DNA of 64,000 nt from VFKU01 sp964620045 (GTDB lineage Bacteria > Hydrogenedentota > Hydrogenedentia > Hydrogenedentales > GCA-2746185): NCBI GenBank assembly GCA_964620045.1, contig CAZUJL010000009.1, positions 62,001-126,000 on the forward strand, in the 5' to 3' direction. Positions 1 through 8,449 of the stretch are shown one piece after another; the stretch's first letter is position 1, and each line of letters begins with the position of its first letter. A program made the translations under genes and the position numbers. Under the pieces are notes generated by a model. That model had not been told where the DNA came from. It saw nothing but the letters and a program-made list of their open reading frames with translations, and did no database searches.

Positions 1-1049
1 TGACGCTCGGCAGCCTGATGGCGGCGCTGGGCTATTTCATTGTGTCGCGATCGGACACGAAGACGGAATTCCTGATCGGCTACTCGATCCTTGGTGGCGC
101 GGGTGTGGGTCTGTCGACCATCGTCCCCTGCCAAACACTCGGCCAGAACTGGTTCCTGAAACGCCGCGCGACGGCAATCGCGATCCTGATGGCGTCGGGC
201 AGCGTGACGGGCCTGTTCATTCCCAAGCTCTGCAAATACGTGCTCGATCATTACAACTGGCGCGATGGTTGGATCGCGATCGCGCTGATGTCGCTTGGCG
301 CAGCAGTCATCGCGGCGCTTTTCATTCGTGACACGCCGGAACAGCTCGGCCAGCACCGCGACGGCATTCCTCCCGAATCCGCGGGCAGCTCGAAAATTCT
401 GAGCGCGAAATCGACCGTCGCCGATTTATGGACGGCGAAGGCCGCCTTCCGCACGCACCAGTTCTGGCTGATCGTCGTCGCGGGCACGGCCTACGCCGTG
501 CCGTGGGGCGCGATCATTTCGCACGGCGCCTCGCACATCCGAAACACTGACGCGATCGCGGCGAGTTTTGCGTTCTTGATGACGATTCCTTCGCTGGCTG
601 GATTGTTCGGCCGGCTCTCGGGCGGTCTGGGCGACTGGTTGCGTCCGCAGGCGGTGCTGGTAGGCTCGTTGCTGCTCGAAGGCAGCGGCTGCATCGTGTT
701 CCTGTATGCGAATTCGGTGCCGGTGGCGGTGTTTGGCCTTGCGATTTTCGGCCTCGGCTTCGGCGCGGCGTATGTGAGCATTCCGGTGGTGTTCACGGAC
801 TTCTTCGGGCGTACTGCGTTTGGGCTCACCTCCGGCGTGCGCATGTTGTTTACGGGCATCTTCAACGGCCTCGCGCCGTGGATCGCGGGCATTATTTTCG
901 ATGCGACACAGTCGTACGTCATCCCGTTCTGGGGACTCTTTGGCGTCTCGATGCTCGGCGTGGTCGCGGCCTCCGTCGCGCGCAATCCCGGCGCGCCGCC
1001 GGAGTATCGGACGGCTGGTTCGGGCGCGGCGGCCGCGAAGGCGGCATAA
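1..1049 (+). CDS. MFS transporter, 5' end outside window
   Basis: Major facilitator superfamily permease of the inner membrane; substrate not identifiable. The frame is open from base 3, and the residues before the first internal ATG (base 18) already read as membrane-helix sequence, so the true start lies upstream. About 343 residues are visible, with strongly hydrophobic segments throughout. Residues F-G-R-L-S-G-G-L-G-D-W-L near 195-206 (counted from base 18) match the MFS signature loop G-x-L-x-D that opens the second six-helix half. The C-terminus is alanine rich and ends 9 bases before a hairpin that better serves the convergent gene. Organic acid or drug export would both be possible; no specificity residues were recognised. 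Confidence 0.85.
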   Translation, partial: TLGSLMAALGYFIVSRSDTKTEFLIGYSILGGAGVGLSTIVPCQTLGQNWFLKRRATAIAILMASGSVTGLFIPKLCKYVLDHYNWRDGWIAIALMSLGAAVIAALFIRDTPEQLGQHRDGIPPESAGSSKILSAKSTVADLWTAKAAFRTHQFWLIVVAGTAYAVPWGAIISHGASHIRNTDAIAASFAFLMTIPSLAGLFGRLSGGLGDWLRPQAVLVGSLLLEGSGCIVFLYANSVPVAVFGLAIFGLGFGAAYVSIPVVFTDFFGRTAFGLTSGVRMLFTGIFNGLAPWIAGIIFDATQSYVIPFWGLFGVSMLGVVAASVARNPGAPPEYRTAGSGAAAAKAA

Positions 1050-1050
1050 A

Positions 1051-1081
1051 TAAAAAAGGGGCGGCCACTGGGGGCCGCCCC
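1051..1081 (-). terminator. Rho-independent terminator of the secreted-protein gene
   Basis: A 9-bp perfect stem (GGGGCGGCC at 1058-1066 with GGCCGCCCC at 1073-1081) and a 6-base loop. On the minus strand it is followed by a T-rich run (complement of the A-run at 1048-1057). It lies 20 bases after the stop of the minus-strand gene ending at 1101, and also sits between two convergent genes. Confidence 0.75.
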
Positions 1082-1100
1082 TACCAGTTGCTACTGAAGC

Positions 1101-1655
1101 TTAGCTGTCCTTCTTCTGCCCAAGTTTGCGGTTCACGACGGAGAGGTCGGCGTAGTAGTTCACCGGGTGCAGGCCGCCGAGGCCAGAGCGATAAGCGCGC
1201 TTCATGCCGAGGGCGTCGACGGGTTCTTGGACGAAGTTGATCGCAACATCCATCACCGGGTCGACGTGTTCCTTAATCGCCGCCCACTTGTCGATGATTT
1301 GCTTCACTGCATCGTGCTGTTCGGGCGAGACCTTCACAATCAGCGTCGTTGCGTCCGGCGCCTTGTCGCTCGCGCGTTCGGCCTTGATCACATCGGCCGG
1401 AATCACCGAGACGACTGGCTTGCCGCCCTGGACGTTCATGCCGTAGGCCGCTTCGATATTTTCGCCGTTACCGAGGACGACGGCGCAGGTGCCTGTCGGC
1501 GCGTTGGCCGCCTGGCCCTTCGAAAGGAACATGACCCACTGCCCGGTGGACTTGCCGCCGCTGCCGTCCACTTCGGTAAGTTTCTCCGCCGCGAATACTG
1601 CCGGGCTTACGGCGACCAGCGCCGCGACCAGAACTGCACACGCACGTTGCATCAT
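1101..1655 (-). CDS. Secreted protein of unknown function, 184 aa
   Basis: I do not recognise this family. The chosen ATG at 1655 is the first of two consecutive ATGs and has an AGAAGGGG ribosome site about 9 bases upstream; a longer frame to 1703 lacks such a site. The N-terminus is a clear Sec signal peptide (basic M-M-Q-R, hydrophobic A/V-rich core, A-x-A-type cleavage near residue 22). The mature part is soluble, with a single cysteine in a G-T-C-A-V-V segment. A later V-K-V-S-P-E-Q-H-D-A-V-K stretch looks amphipathic. It is monocistronic and ends at its own terminator. A periplasmic location is inferred from the signal peptide only. Confidence 0.7.
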   Translation of the reverse strand: MMQRACAVLVAALVAVSPAVFAAEKLTEVDGSGGKSTGQWVMFLSKGQAANAPTGTCAVVLGNGENIEAAYGMNVQGGKPVVSVIPADVIKAERASDKAPDATTLIVKVSPEQHDAVKQIIDKWAAIKEHVDPVMDVAINFVQEPVDALGMKRAYRSGLGGLHPVNYYADLSVVNRKLGQKKDS

Positions 1656-1732
1656 GGATGGAATCCCCTTCTCTAAGGCCGATTGGCCGGAAAATTCGAG
1701 CATAGCATAGCGATTTCGCGCCCGCCAGCCTC

Positions 1733-4363
1733 CTATTCGCCGCGGTTCGCGCCGTATTGGATGGCGTTAAACAGGATGCGGAAGGTGCCGTGGGGCTGGC
1801 CGCGCCGCGTGACGGCGGGGCCGATCAGCAGGATGCGGCCCTTGCCGTAGGTCACCTCGACGATGGCGGGTTTATCGCGGATGAGTTCCTCGCCGCGAAT
1901 CCAGCCGCTTTCGAGGAGCACCGTGTCGGAATAGCGCGAGATCACGCGGACCGGGAAACGCTCGGAGGATTTTCGGCCTTTGTCGAGGCTGTCGACCGGC
2001 TTCGTGTCCTTCTTCGGCTCGTCAACCGGCGGCTCGGCGATCTCGAAGGCCTGCGACGCGGCGAAATAGCCCGAGTACCACTCGGGCATGCCGTAGCCGA
2101 CCGGGTGCGTCGTGTCCATCCACAGGCGGAGGATCGAGCCGGGGCAGTAGAACTCCGTGGTCGGCTTGTCGCGCACGATATTGCGCACGGGGATGTTGAA
2201 GTAGTCGATCGCGAGGTTGCTCGCCTGATCCATGCACACGAGCAGGCCACCGTTCGCAACAAACTCCTGCAGCGCGACGACGCCCTCGTGCCCGATGCCG
2301 CCTACGTACTCCGGCGCGGTGCTGTCGGTAGGGTAGCCGTTGATGATCGACTCGACGCCCGCAGGCGGCAGCACGATCACGTCGTAGCGCGCGTTCAGAT
2401 TTCCCGCGCGGATGCCGGCGTTGTAGATCGTGTCGTACGGAATCTCGTGCGTGTCGAGCGCGAGGCGCGCCCAGCCTTCTTCCATGTTGGCGGTGTAGGG
2501 CTGGTAGAGCCCGGCGCGGGATTGCTTGGCTTCGACCCAGGCTGACGTTAGCGGAGCTTCAGGAACGGGCGCGAATTCAAGGGTAAGGTCTTCTGGTGCG
2601 CCGAACGCAGGACCTGTAGTGGTTCCTTCCACCAGAATAGTGCCGCGAGGGAGCGTTTCTGTTGGTCTGGCGAGCGTTTTAAACTTAACCTTGGCGCGAT
2701 GAAGGCGGGACATTAACCGGAAGTCATCGCTGTTGCCCGGCACCACAACAAAGCTAAATGTCGATGAGATATTGAATGTCCCGGGTCGATCAATCGTGTC
2801 CAACTTCGTCGCACGCACCTGGAAGGGTTGATCGGCTTCGACGTAGTTCACGCCCATCTGCAACGGAAGCGTCCAGCCCGCCATGTCATACGGGCGTTCC
2901 GCGGGACCACCTGGGTAGATCTCACGATCGGGATAGTGCTGACGTTCCATCATGTCCATTAGATGCGGACGGAAGGGCTGCGCCGTGTAGAGAATGAATG
3001 TACCGGCGGGGTACTCGACGCCATCCGCGGTAAACGCTTCATCTGCCTGATGAATTTCGATGTCCGTCGCGCGGAGACGTTCGAGCATCTCAAACATGGC
3101 ACGCGGATCACGCTGCGACCCTTTGATTCGCGGAACAATCCACGCATACGGCGGCTCGTTCATTCCTTTCGCGATGGCTTCTTCGCCGAACTGGATGAAG
3201 TTGCCCTGGAAGCGATCGTGGTAGCGCGCGGCGAGCGTGAACAGGCTCTTGGCGATCTCGAGTTCGTAATTCACGATGTCGCGCAGGCGCCACCAGCCGC
3301 CGGGCCACGGATCGGGGAAGTTCGTCTGCGCGTTGTACTCCGGCAAACCGCGGTCGTGGCCTTCGAGTTCGGACTTGCGCTGGAACACGGGCGACGCCAG
3401 GTTCACGCTGGCCGCCTCGGTGAGAATGCCGACCATGTTGTGGCGGTACGGCGTCGTGCGGAAGCCGCCCGCCCACCAGTTGTCGTAAATCGCGCTGTGC
3501 ACGACGCCCTTCATCCCCTTTTGCGCAAGGTCGCCCGCCATGTGTCCGCCGATGATGAGCAGCGTCTGGTCGATGCCAGGGTGCACGTTCTGGTTTTTCG
3601 GATCGAAGAACGGCGGCACGAAGAGCCGCGCGCCCTCATTGCCCATCTGGTGCACGTCCCACACGATCGTGGGGAACCATTGCTCGTACATCACCTTCGT
3701 CGTGTTGCGCGTTTCCTGCAGGTTCAGCATGAACCAGTCGCGGTTGTTATCGTGGCCCGCGTACTTCTGGTACAGCTTCGGCATGCTCGCGCGGCCTTCC
3801 CACGGCGTGCCGACGGAGCGGTCGTACCACTCGGCGACCATGATCTGGCCGTCCGGATTCGCGCAGGGCACGAGCAGAATGATGCAGCGATCGAGAATCT
3901 CCTTAATCTGATCAGATTCGCCTGTGATGAGATCGTAGGCGAGCTCCATCGACATCTGGCTCGCGGCCGTCTCTGTGGAATGGAGCTGGCAGTTCACGAG
4001 AATGGGCACCTTCGTCTCGCGCGCGAGCCGCGTGCGTTCGGCGGCGTCGGTGATGCGGCGCGGATCGGAGATTTTGCGCTGGGCATCGCGGTGCGGTTGC
4101 AGGTTCGCGATCGTGTCCGGCGACGAGATCGTGGCGAGGAACATCCGGTTGCCCTCGGTCGTCGGGCCGATGTCCTCGAGCACGAGTTTGTCGGAGGTGG
4201 CGTCGAGGTGCTGGAAGTATTCGACGATCCTCGGCCACTTCACGAGGCGGTAGTCCGCACCTACTTCGTGCCCGAGGAACGCGGCGGGCGTTTGCGGCTG
4301 CGCAACGGCCCCGGCACTGGCGCTAACAAAAATAAGCAAAGCCAAGGCGTTCAGACGACGCAT
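1733..4363 (-). CDS. Secreted M14-family zinc carboxypeptidase-like protein
   Basis: Zinc metallopeptidase exported to the periplasm or outside, 876 aa. The start at 4363 is supported by GGGAGGA 7 bases upstream and an immediate signal peptide (basic M-R-R, hydrophobic core, cleavage near A-V-A-Q). The catalytic domain comes first: H128-S-T-E131 gives the H-x-x-E zinc ligands, N-N-R around 206-208 matches the substrate-binding Asn-Arg pair, and H238 in W-D-V-H is the third ligand. A later G-I-L-T-E motif probably supplies the general-base glutamate. The remaining ~450 residues resemble the long C-terminal extension of large bacterial M14 proteins, including a glutamine-amidotransferase-like stretch. 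Likely peptide scavenging; substrate unknown. Confidence 0.88.
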   Translation of the reverse strand: MRRLNALALLIFVSASAGAVAQPQTPAAFLGHEVGADYRLVKWPRIVEYFQHLDATSDKLVLEDIGPTTEGNRMFLATISSPDTIANLQPHRDAQRKISDPRRITDAAERTRLARETKVPILVNCQLHSTETAASQMSMELAYDLITGESDQIKEILDRCIILLVPCANPDGQIMVAEWYDRSVGTPWEGRASMPKLYQKYAGHDNNRDWFMLNLQETRNTTKVMYEQWFPTIVWDVHQMGNEGARLFVPPFFDPKNQNVHPGIDQTLLIIGGHMAGDLAQKGMKGVVHSAIYDNWWAGGFRTTPYRHNMVGILTEAASVNLASPVFQRKSELEGHDRGLPEYNAQTNFPDPWPGGWWRLRDIVNYELEIAKSLFTLAARYHDRFQGNFIQFGEEAIAKGMNEPPYAWIVPRIKGSQRDPRAMFEMLERLRATDIEIHQADEAFTADGVEYPAGTFILYTAQPFRPHLMDMMERQHYPDREIYPGGPAERPYDMAGWTLPLQMGVNYVEADQPFQVRATKLDTIDRPGTFNISSTFSFVVVPGNSDDFRLMSRLHRAKVKFKTLARPTETLPRGTILVEGTTTGPAFGAPEDLTLEFAPVPEAPLTSAWVEAKQSRAGLYQPYTANMEEGWARLALDTHEIPYDTIYNAGIRAGNLNARYDVIVLPPAGVESIINGYPTDSTAPEYVGGIGHEGVVALQEFVANGGLLVCMDQASNLAIDYFNIPVRNIVRDKPTTEFYCPGSILRLWMDTTHPVGYGMPEWYSGYFAASQAFEIAEPPVDEPKKDTKPVDSLDKGRKSSERFPVRVISRYSDTVLLESGWIRGEELIRDKPAIVEVTYGKGRILLIGPAVTRRGQPHGTFRILFNAIQYGANRGE

Positions 4364-4428
4364 TGCGGATCCTCCCGGCGCAGCCGCGCAGGGGCATCGT
4401 AACGAACAACGGCCTTCGAGGCCAATCC

Positions 4429-5631
4429 TTAGCGCGACAGCGACGGCGTCGCGAGTTTCACGTCGCGGCCGAGGGCCATGGAGCGCGCGGAGCGAAGGTA
4501 CTCGAAGCCGTGGCGGTCGCGGATTTTGTCGACGGACTCGATCGCGTGTTCCCACTTCTCGGCGCGCTGTCCACCGAAGAGAGGTAACTGGCGCTGGTCC
4601 CACGAGAGCTGCTGCAACGAAATGCCGATGAGGCGCACGGGGATGCGGCGTTCCTTGGCCTTGGGCAGCAGCGTGCGCAAGGCCTCAACGATATCCGCGT
4701 CGAGCGTGGTCGGTTCGTCGAGCGTGTGCGCGAAGGTGTAGGTGTCGAACGGCGCGTAGCGCACCTTGAGCATCACGCGGCGGGTTTCGAGCTGCTCATG
4801 GCGCAGCGCGTGCATGGAGCGCTCCATTAGATAGTGCAGGATGCGCTCGATTTGCGCCCAGTCGCTGAGATTTTTGGTGAATGTCGTCTCGCGGCCGATC
4901 GATTTCGGAATGCGATCGACCTCGACTTCGGAATTCGAGATGCCGCGCGCCGCGCGTTGCAGTCCGATCACGCCCGGGCCGAAGCGCTTCTCCAAATCGG
5001 CCGTGGGCCACGTGGCGAGATCGCCAATGGTGCGGATGCCGAGCGCCTCGAGCGGCTCACGCGTCTTCGCACCGACACCGGGCAACTTGCCGATCGGCAT
5101 TGGCGCGAGGAAAGCGGCCTCGCTCCCATTCTCAATCCGCAGGTATCCATCCGGCTTGCCGGCGTCGGACGCGATCTTGGCGATGAGCTTGTTGGGCCCG
5201 ATGCCGATCGTGCAGGGCAGGCCCGTCTCGTTCCGGACTTCGGATTTGATGAAGGCCGCGATGCCGTCGTCGCCGCCAAACAGCTTCTGCGAGCCGGACA
5301 CGTCGATGTACGCCTCGTCGATCGACGCCATCTGCACGAGCGGCGAGACCTTGTCGAGCACGGCGTGTACCTTGTGGGAGGCGGCGATGTAGTCCGCGTG
5401 GTTGCCGCGCATGAAGATGCCGTGCGGGCAGAGGCGCTTGGCCTCGGCCAGCGGCATGGCGGAGCGCACGCCGTATTTGCGCGCTTCGTAAGACGCGGTC
5501 GACACCACGCCGCGGGTGTCGGTCTTCAGCCCGCCGATGATCAGCGGCTTCCCAAGCAGGCTCGGGTCGCGCACCTGCTCGACGGACGCGAAAAAGGCGT
5601 CCATATCAATATGAAGAATGCGGCGATCCAT
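4429..5631 (-). CDS. dinB: DNA polymerase IV (Y-family translesion polymerase)
   Basis: Error-prone lesion-bypass polymerase, 400 aa, usual length for the family. The palm starts with H-I-D-M-D-A-F-F-A-S-V-E (metal-binding D9), and the second catalytic motif S-I-D105-E106-A-Y is intact. A helix-hairpin-helix segment (K-L-P-G-V-G-A-K-T) follows, then the little-finger domain. Q-L-P-L-F at 348-352 fits a beta-clamp-binding peptide, although it is internal: about 48 residues follow it. The gene appears monocistronic. No LexA-like box was recognised upstream; instead the upstream region holds the palindromic repeat cluster at 5671-5846. Confidence 0.96.
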   Translation of the reverse strand: MDRRILHIDMDAFFASVEQVRDPSLLGKPLIIGGLKTDTRGVVSTASYEARKYGVRSAMPLAEAKRLCPHGIFMRGNHADYIAASHKVHAVLDKVSPLVQMASIDEAYIDVSGSQKLFGGDDGIAAFIKSEVRNETGLPCTIGIGPNKLIAKIASDAGKPDGYLRIENGSEAAFLAPMPIGKLPGVGAKTREPLEALGIRTIGDLATWPTADLEKRFGPGVIGLQRAARGISNSEVEVDRIPKSIGRETTFTKNLSDWAQIERILHYLMERSMHALRHEQLETRRVMLKVRYAPFDTYTFAHTLDEPTTLDADIVEALRTLLPKAKERRIPVRLIGISLQQLSWDQRQLPLFGGQRAEKWEHAIESVDKIRDRHGFEYLRSARSMALGRDVKLATPSLSR

Positions 5632-5670
5632 GAGGCCTCAAGGACTGATCTCATGTTCAGTATACCAAAA

Positions 5671-5846
5671 GGGGACTGACTGCGAGATTCGCGCCGCAGA
5701 CTTGGATTTTTTGCCTAGATATAAAGGCGAATCTCGTAGTCTGTCCCCGGTCTGCCTTCGTGCGAAGACCGGGGACAGACTACGAAACTCCCCATATTGG
5801 CCTTGGTTTTCTGCCGAACGCGTAGGGAGTTTCGCAGTCAGTCCCC
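5671..5846. repeat. Cluster of REP-like inverted repeats
   Basis: Fills most of the 299-bp gap between dinB and the acyl-CoA dehydrogenase operon. Three overlapping inverted repeats share one core (GGGGAC-[AT]-GACT-[AG]-CGA). Arms at 5671-5692 pair with 5727-5748. A perfect 20-bp pair, 5734-5753 with 5766-5785, encloses CTTCG-tg-CGAAG. Arms at 5771-5792 pair with 5825-5846. The head-to-tail alternating arrangement resembles a BIME/REP element. It could form an extended hairpin in either transcript. Copy number elsewhere in the genome cannot be seen. Confidence 0.8.
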
Positions 5847-5930
5847 TGGCGTATAGACATATTGTCACGGGAACGGTAGAATCCCGGATTTAGTACACAT
5901 ATTAACCGTTCGCTTTGCGAGGAACCTGCC

Positions 5931-7124
5931 ATGGATTTCAGCTATTCGACCGCCGAATTGGACTTCCGCGAGGAGGTTCGCGACTGGATTAAGAAGAACA
6001 TCCCGGGGCATTTCGGGAGTTCCGCGTGGCCCAAGCCGGAAGATCCGGCGCAGCTCAAGAAGGTCACGTTTGACTGGATGAAGACGCTGCACGATGGCCG
6101 CTGGACGGGCATCGACTGGCCGAAGGAGTACGGCGGCCGGTCGGCGTCCCCGATCGAGCAGTTCATCTTCATGGAAGAGATGGCCGACCACACGACGCCG
6201 TCCCCCTTCCACACGATCGGCGTCGGCATGGCCGGGCCGACGATCATGGCGCACGGCACCGACGCGCAGAAGAAGCGCTACCTGCCGAACATCCTTTCCG
6301 GCGCGGAAATCTGGTGCCAGGGTTTCTCTGAGCCGAACGCGGGCTCTGACCTCGCGGCGCTGAAGACCTCCTGCCGCGATGCGGGCGATCACTATGTGAT
6401 CAACGGACAGAAAATTTGGACCTCGGTCGCGCACCTCTCCAACTTCTGCATTCTCGTGACGCGCGCGGACTCCACCGGCTCGAAGCACGCCGGCATGAAC
6501 TACCTGATCGTCGACATGCACACGCCGGGCGTCGAAGTGCGGCCGCTGGTGCAGATCACGGGCGATCCGGAATTCAACGAAGTGTTCTTCAGCAATGTGA
6601 AGGTACCGAAGGAAAACTTGTTGGGCGGCGAAGGCAACGGCTGGATGGTGGCGATCACCACGCTGATGCACGAGCGCATGAACATCGCGGCGCTGCTGTA
6701 CGGCCGCATCAAGCGCACGCTGAACGACGTGGTCGCGCTGACCAAGCAGATCAAGCGCCATGGCCGCTACCTATGCGAAGACACCGCCGTGCGCCAGAAG
6801 CTGGCCTACTACGCCGCGAATGTGGAGACCCAACGCCTGAACAACCTGCGCATGCGCGCGCATGCCAGCGGCGGCACGGACCCCGGCCCGGTCGGCTCGA
6901 TCTTCAAGCTGATTTGGTGCAAGGCGAACATGGACCTGCTCGAAATGGCGGTCGATGTGCTCGGGCCCTACGCCGAACTGATGCCGAACAGCGACGGCTA
7001 CCACTCGCTGGCCGATGAATGGATGCGCCACTGGCTGCGGTCGCGCGCGAACTCGATCGAGGGCGGCACGACGGAAATCCTGAAGAACATCACCGGCGAG
7101 CGCGTGCTCGGCCTTCCGCGCTAA
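5931..7124 (+). CDS. Acyl-CoA dehydrogenase, subunit 1
   Basis: FAD-dependent acyl-CoA dehydrogenase, 397 aa, full length, cytosolic. N-terminal helical domain, then the middle beta domain with W-C-Q-G-F-S-E-P-N-A-G-S-D-L-A-A, the family's flavin/substrate signature, and a K-I-W-T-S segment. The C-terminus G-G-T-T-E-I-L-K-N-I-T-G-E-R-V-L-G-L-P-R is the standard FAD-contacting tail. The next gene encodes a second, divergent acyl-CoA dehydrogenase whose ribosome site overlaps this stop codon, so the two are co-translated. The arrangement resembles alpha2beta2 heterotetrameric enzymes known for sterol side-chain and other bulky acyl-CoA substrates; that specificity is inference. Confidence 0.93.
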   Translation: MDFSYSTAELDFREEVRDWIKKNIPGHFGSSAWPKPEDPAQLKKVTFDWMKTLHDGRWTGIDWPKEYGGRSASPIEQFIFMEEMADHTTPSPFHTIGVGMAGPTIMAHGTDAQKKRYLPNILSGAEIWCQGFSEPNAGSDLAALKTSCRDAGDHYVINGQKIWTSVAHLSNFCILVTRADSTGSKHAGMNYLIVDMHTPGVEVRPLVQITGDPEFNEVFFSNVKVPKENLLGGEGNGWMVAITTLMHERMNIAALLYGRIKRTLNDVVALTKQIKRHGRYLCEDTAVRQKLAYYAANVETQRLNNLRMRAHASGGTDPGPVGSIFKLIWCKANMDLLEMAVDVLGPYAELMPNSDGYHSLADEWMRHWLRSRANSIEGGTTEILKNITGERVLGLPR

Positions 7125-7135
7125 GGAGTAGACCC

Positions 7136-8251
7136 ATGAACGTGACGATTAGCGAAGAACAAAAGATGCTGCAAGACTCCGTTCGGAAGCTCGTGCAGAA
7201 CGAGATTCCGCTCACGCGCGTGCGCACACTGGCCGACGAGCCGAAGGGCCTGAACGACGAACTGTGGACGCGCATCGCCGAGCAGGGCTGGCTCGGCATC
7301 CTGGTGCCGGAGGACCTTGGCGGCTTGGGCATGGGCGTGCAGGAACTCGCGGTGGTGTGCGAGGAACTCGGCCGCGGCGTCGTGCCGGGGCCGTTCATCT
7401 CGACGATCCTCGTGAGCAAGCTCATCGCCGAAAGCGGCAACGACGCGGCGAAGGCGCGGCTGGAAGGCCTCGTCTCCGGCCTGACGCGCGGCGCGTTGGC
7501 CTTGTTCGAAGGCACGAACGAAATCGACCTGTCCGCGATCAACACGAAGGCCGTGAGCAGCAACGGCGGCCTGCTGTTGAACGGCACGAAGCAGTTGGTG
7601 ATGGACGCGCAGTCGGCGAACCTCTTCGCCGTCGCCGCGCGCAACGACGACGGCCAGTTGGTGTTCTGCCTGGTCGATGCCGATGCCGCGGGCGTAACGG
7701 TGAAGCCAAACAAGCTCTCCGACCTCACCAGCCGTTCCGCGAACGTATACTTCAAGAACGTGCACGTGTCCAAGGACGACATCATCACCAAGTGCGCGCA
7801 GGACGCCTACGCGAAGATGCTGAACGTCGCGAACGTGTGCATCGCGGCGGATTCCATCGGCGGCGCGGACTATATCCACAAGCTCACGGTGGCCTACGCG
7901 AAGGAGCGTACGCAGTTCGGCAAGCAGATTGGCTCGTTCCAGGCCGTGAAGCACCCGCTCGTGGAAATGTTCGGCGAACTGGAATGCGCGAAGTCGGCCA
8001 CGTACTACGCGGCGTGGGCACTGGACGCGAACAGCCCGGATGCAGACGCGGCGGTCGCGATCGCGCGCAACACGGCTACGATGTCCTACCGCAACACCAC
8101 GAACGGCTGCCTGCAAGCGCACGGCGGCATCGGGTTCACGTGGGAGTATGACCTGCACCTGTTCCTGAAGCGCGCCAAGCACAACCAGCACCTGTATGGC
8201 TCGTCGCACGACTACGACGAGATCATCTGCAAGAAGGCGCTGGGCATTTAA
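7136..8251 (+). CDS. Acyl-CoA dehydrogenase, subunit 2
   Basis: Second acyl-CoA dehydrogenase-fold protein, 371 aa. Start at 7136 is set by AAGGAG at 7123-7128, which overlaps the upstream TAA. N-terminal M-N-V-T-I-S-E-E-Q-K-M-L begins directly in the family's first helix. The C-terminal domain carries Y-A-K-E-R-T-Q-F-G-K-Q-I-G-S-F-Q, and A-H-G-G-I-G-F-T-W-E-Y-D, the canonical dehydrogenase signatures. The middle domain is more diverged than in its partner (E-G-T-N-E-I-D in place of the S-E-P-x-A-G-S-D motif), typical of the accessory subunit of heteromeric acyl-CoA dehydrogenases. A hairpin terminator follows 30 bases after the stop. Confidence 0.92.
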   Translation: MNVTISEEQKMLQDSVRKLVQNEIPLTRVRTLADEPKGLNDELWTRIAEQGWLGILVPEDLGGLGMGVQELAVVCEELGRGVVPGPFISTILVSKLIAESGNDAAKARLEGLVSGLTRGALALFEGTNEIDLSAINTKAVSSNGGLLLNGTKQLVMDAQSANLFAVAARNDDGQLVFCLVDADAAGVTVKPNKLSDLTSRSANVYFKNVHVSKDDIITKCAQDAYAKMLNVANVCIAADSIGGADYIHKLTVAYAKERTQFGKQIGSFQAVKHPLVEMFGELECAKSATYYAAWALDANSPDADAAVAIARNTATMSYRNTTNGCLQAHGGIGFTWEYDLHLFLKRAKHNQHLYGSSHDYDEIICKKALGI

Positions 8252-8281
8252 TTCGCATACAACGCCGGAAGCGTTGACCAC

Positions 8282-8317
8282 GCGCCCCTGCCGGAAACGG
8301 CGGGGGCGCTTCGCTTT
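8282..8317 (+). terminator. Terminator of the acyl-CoA dehydrogenase operon
   Basis: 12-bp stem with one G-T wobble: GCGCCCCTGCCG at 8282-8293 pairs with CGGCGGGGGCGC at 8298-8309 across a GAAA tetraloop, followed by TTCGCTTT. It starts 30 bases after the stop codon of the second subunit. Confidence 0.7.
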
Positions 8318-8344
8318 ACTCGCCCACAATGAGCGCCCCTAGTT

Positions 8345-8424
8345 TGTCATCCCCGCGAAAGCGGGGACCCCTCGCAAACCGAAGATCGTGGTAGATGGGA
8401 GGTCCCGCTTTCGCGGGGATGACA
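8345..8424. repeat. Intergenic inverted repeat
   Basis: Two near-identical inverted arms: 8345-8368 (TGTCATCCCCGCGAAAGC followed by GGGGACC) and 8401-8424 (GGTCCCGCTTTCGCGGGGAT followed by GACA). They differ by a single G. Each arm is itself partly palindromic (CCCCGC-GAAA-GCGGGG). The element sits between the convergent acyl-CoA dehydrogenase and thioesterase genes and could form a bidirectional hairpin. This kind of repeat is common in GC-rich genomes. Confidence 0.7.
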
Positions 8425-8449
8425 GAAGGATGGTACGGGAGGGAAAAGG

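Noticed and set aside
2963..4402. Long open frame antisense to the M14 peptidase
   Set aside because: Arginine/leucine-rich composition and no ribosome site; it is a shadow created by high GC on the opposite strand.
5618..5893. Possible small genes in the dinB-acyl-CoA dehydrogenase gap
   Set aside because: Open frames exist on both strands but simply run through the palindromic repeats, so they are repeat artefacts.
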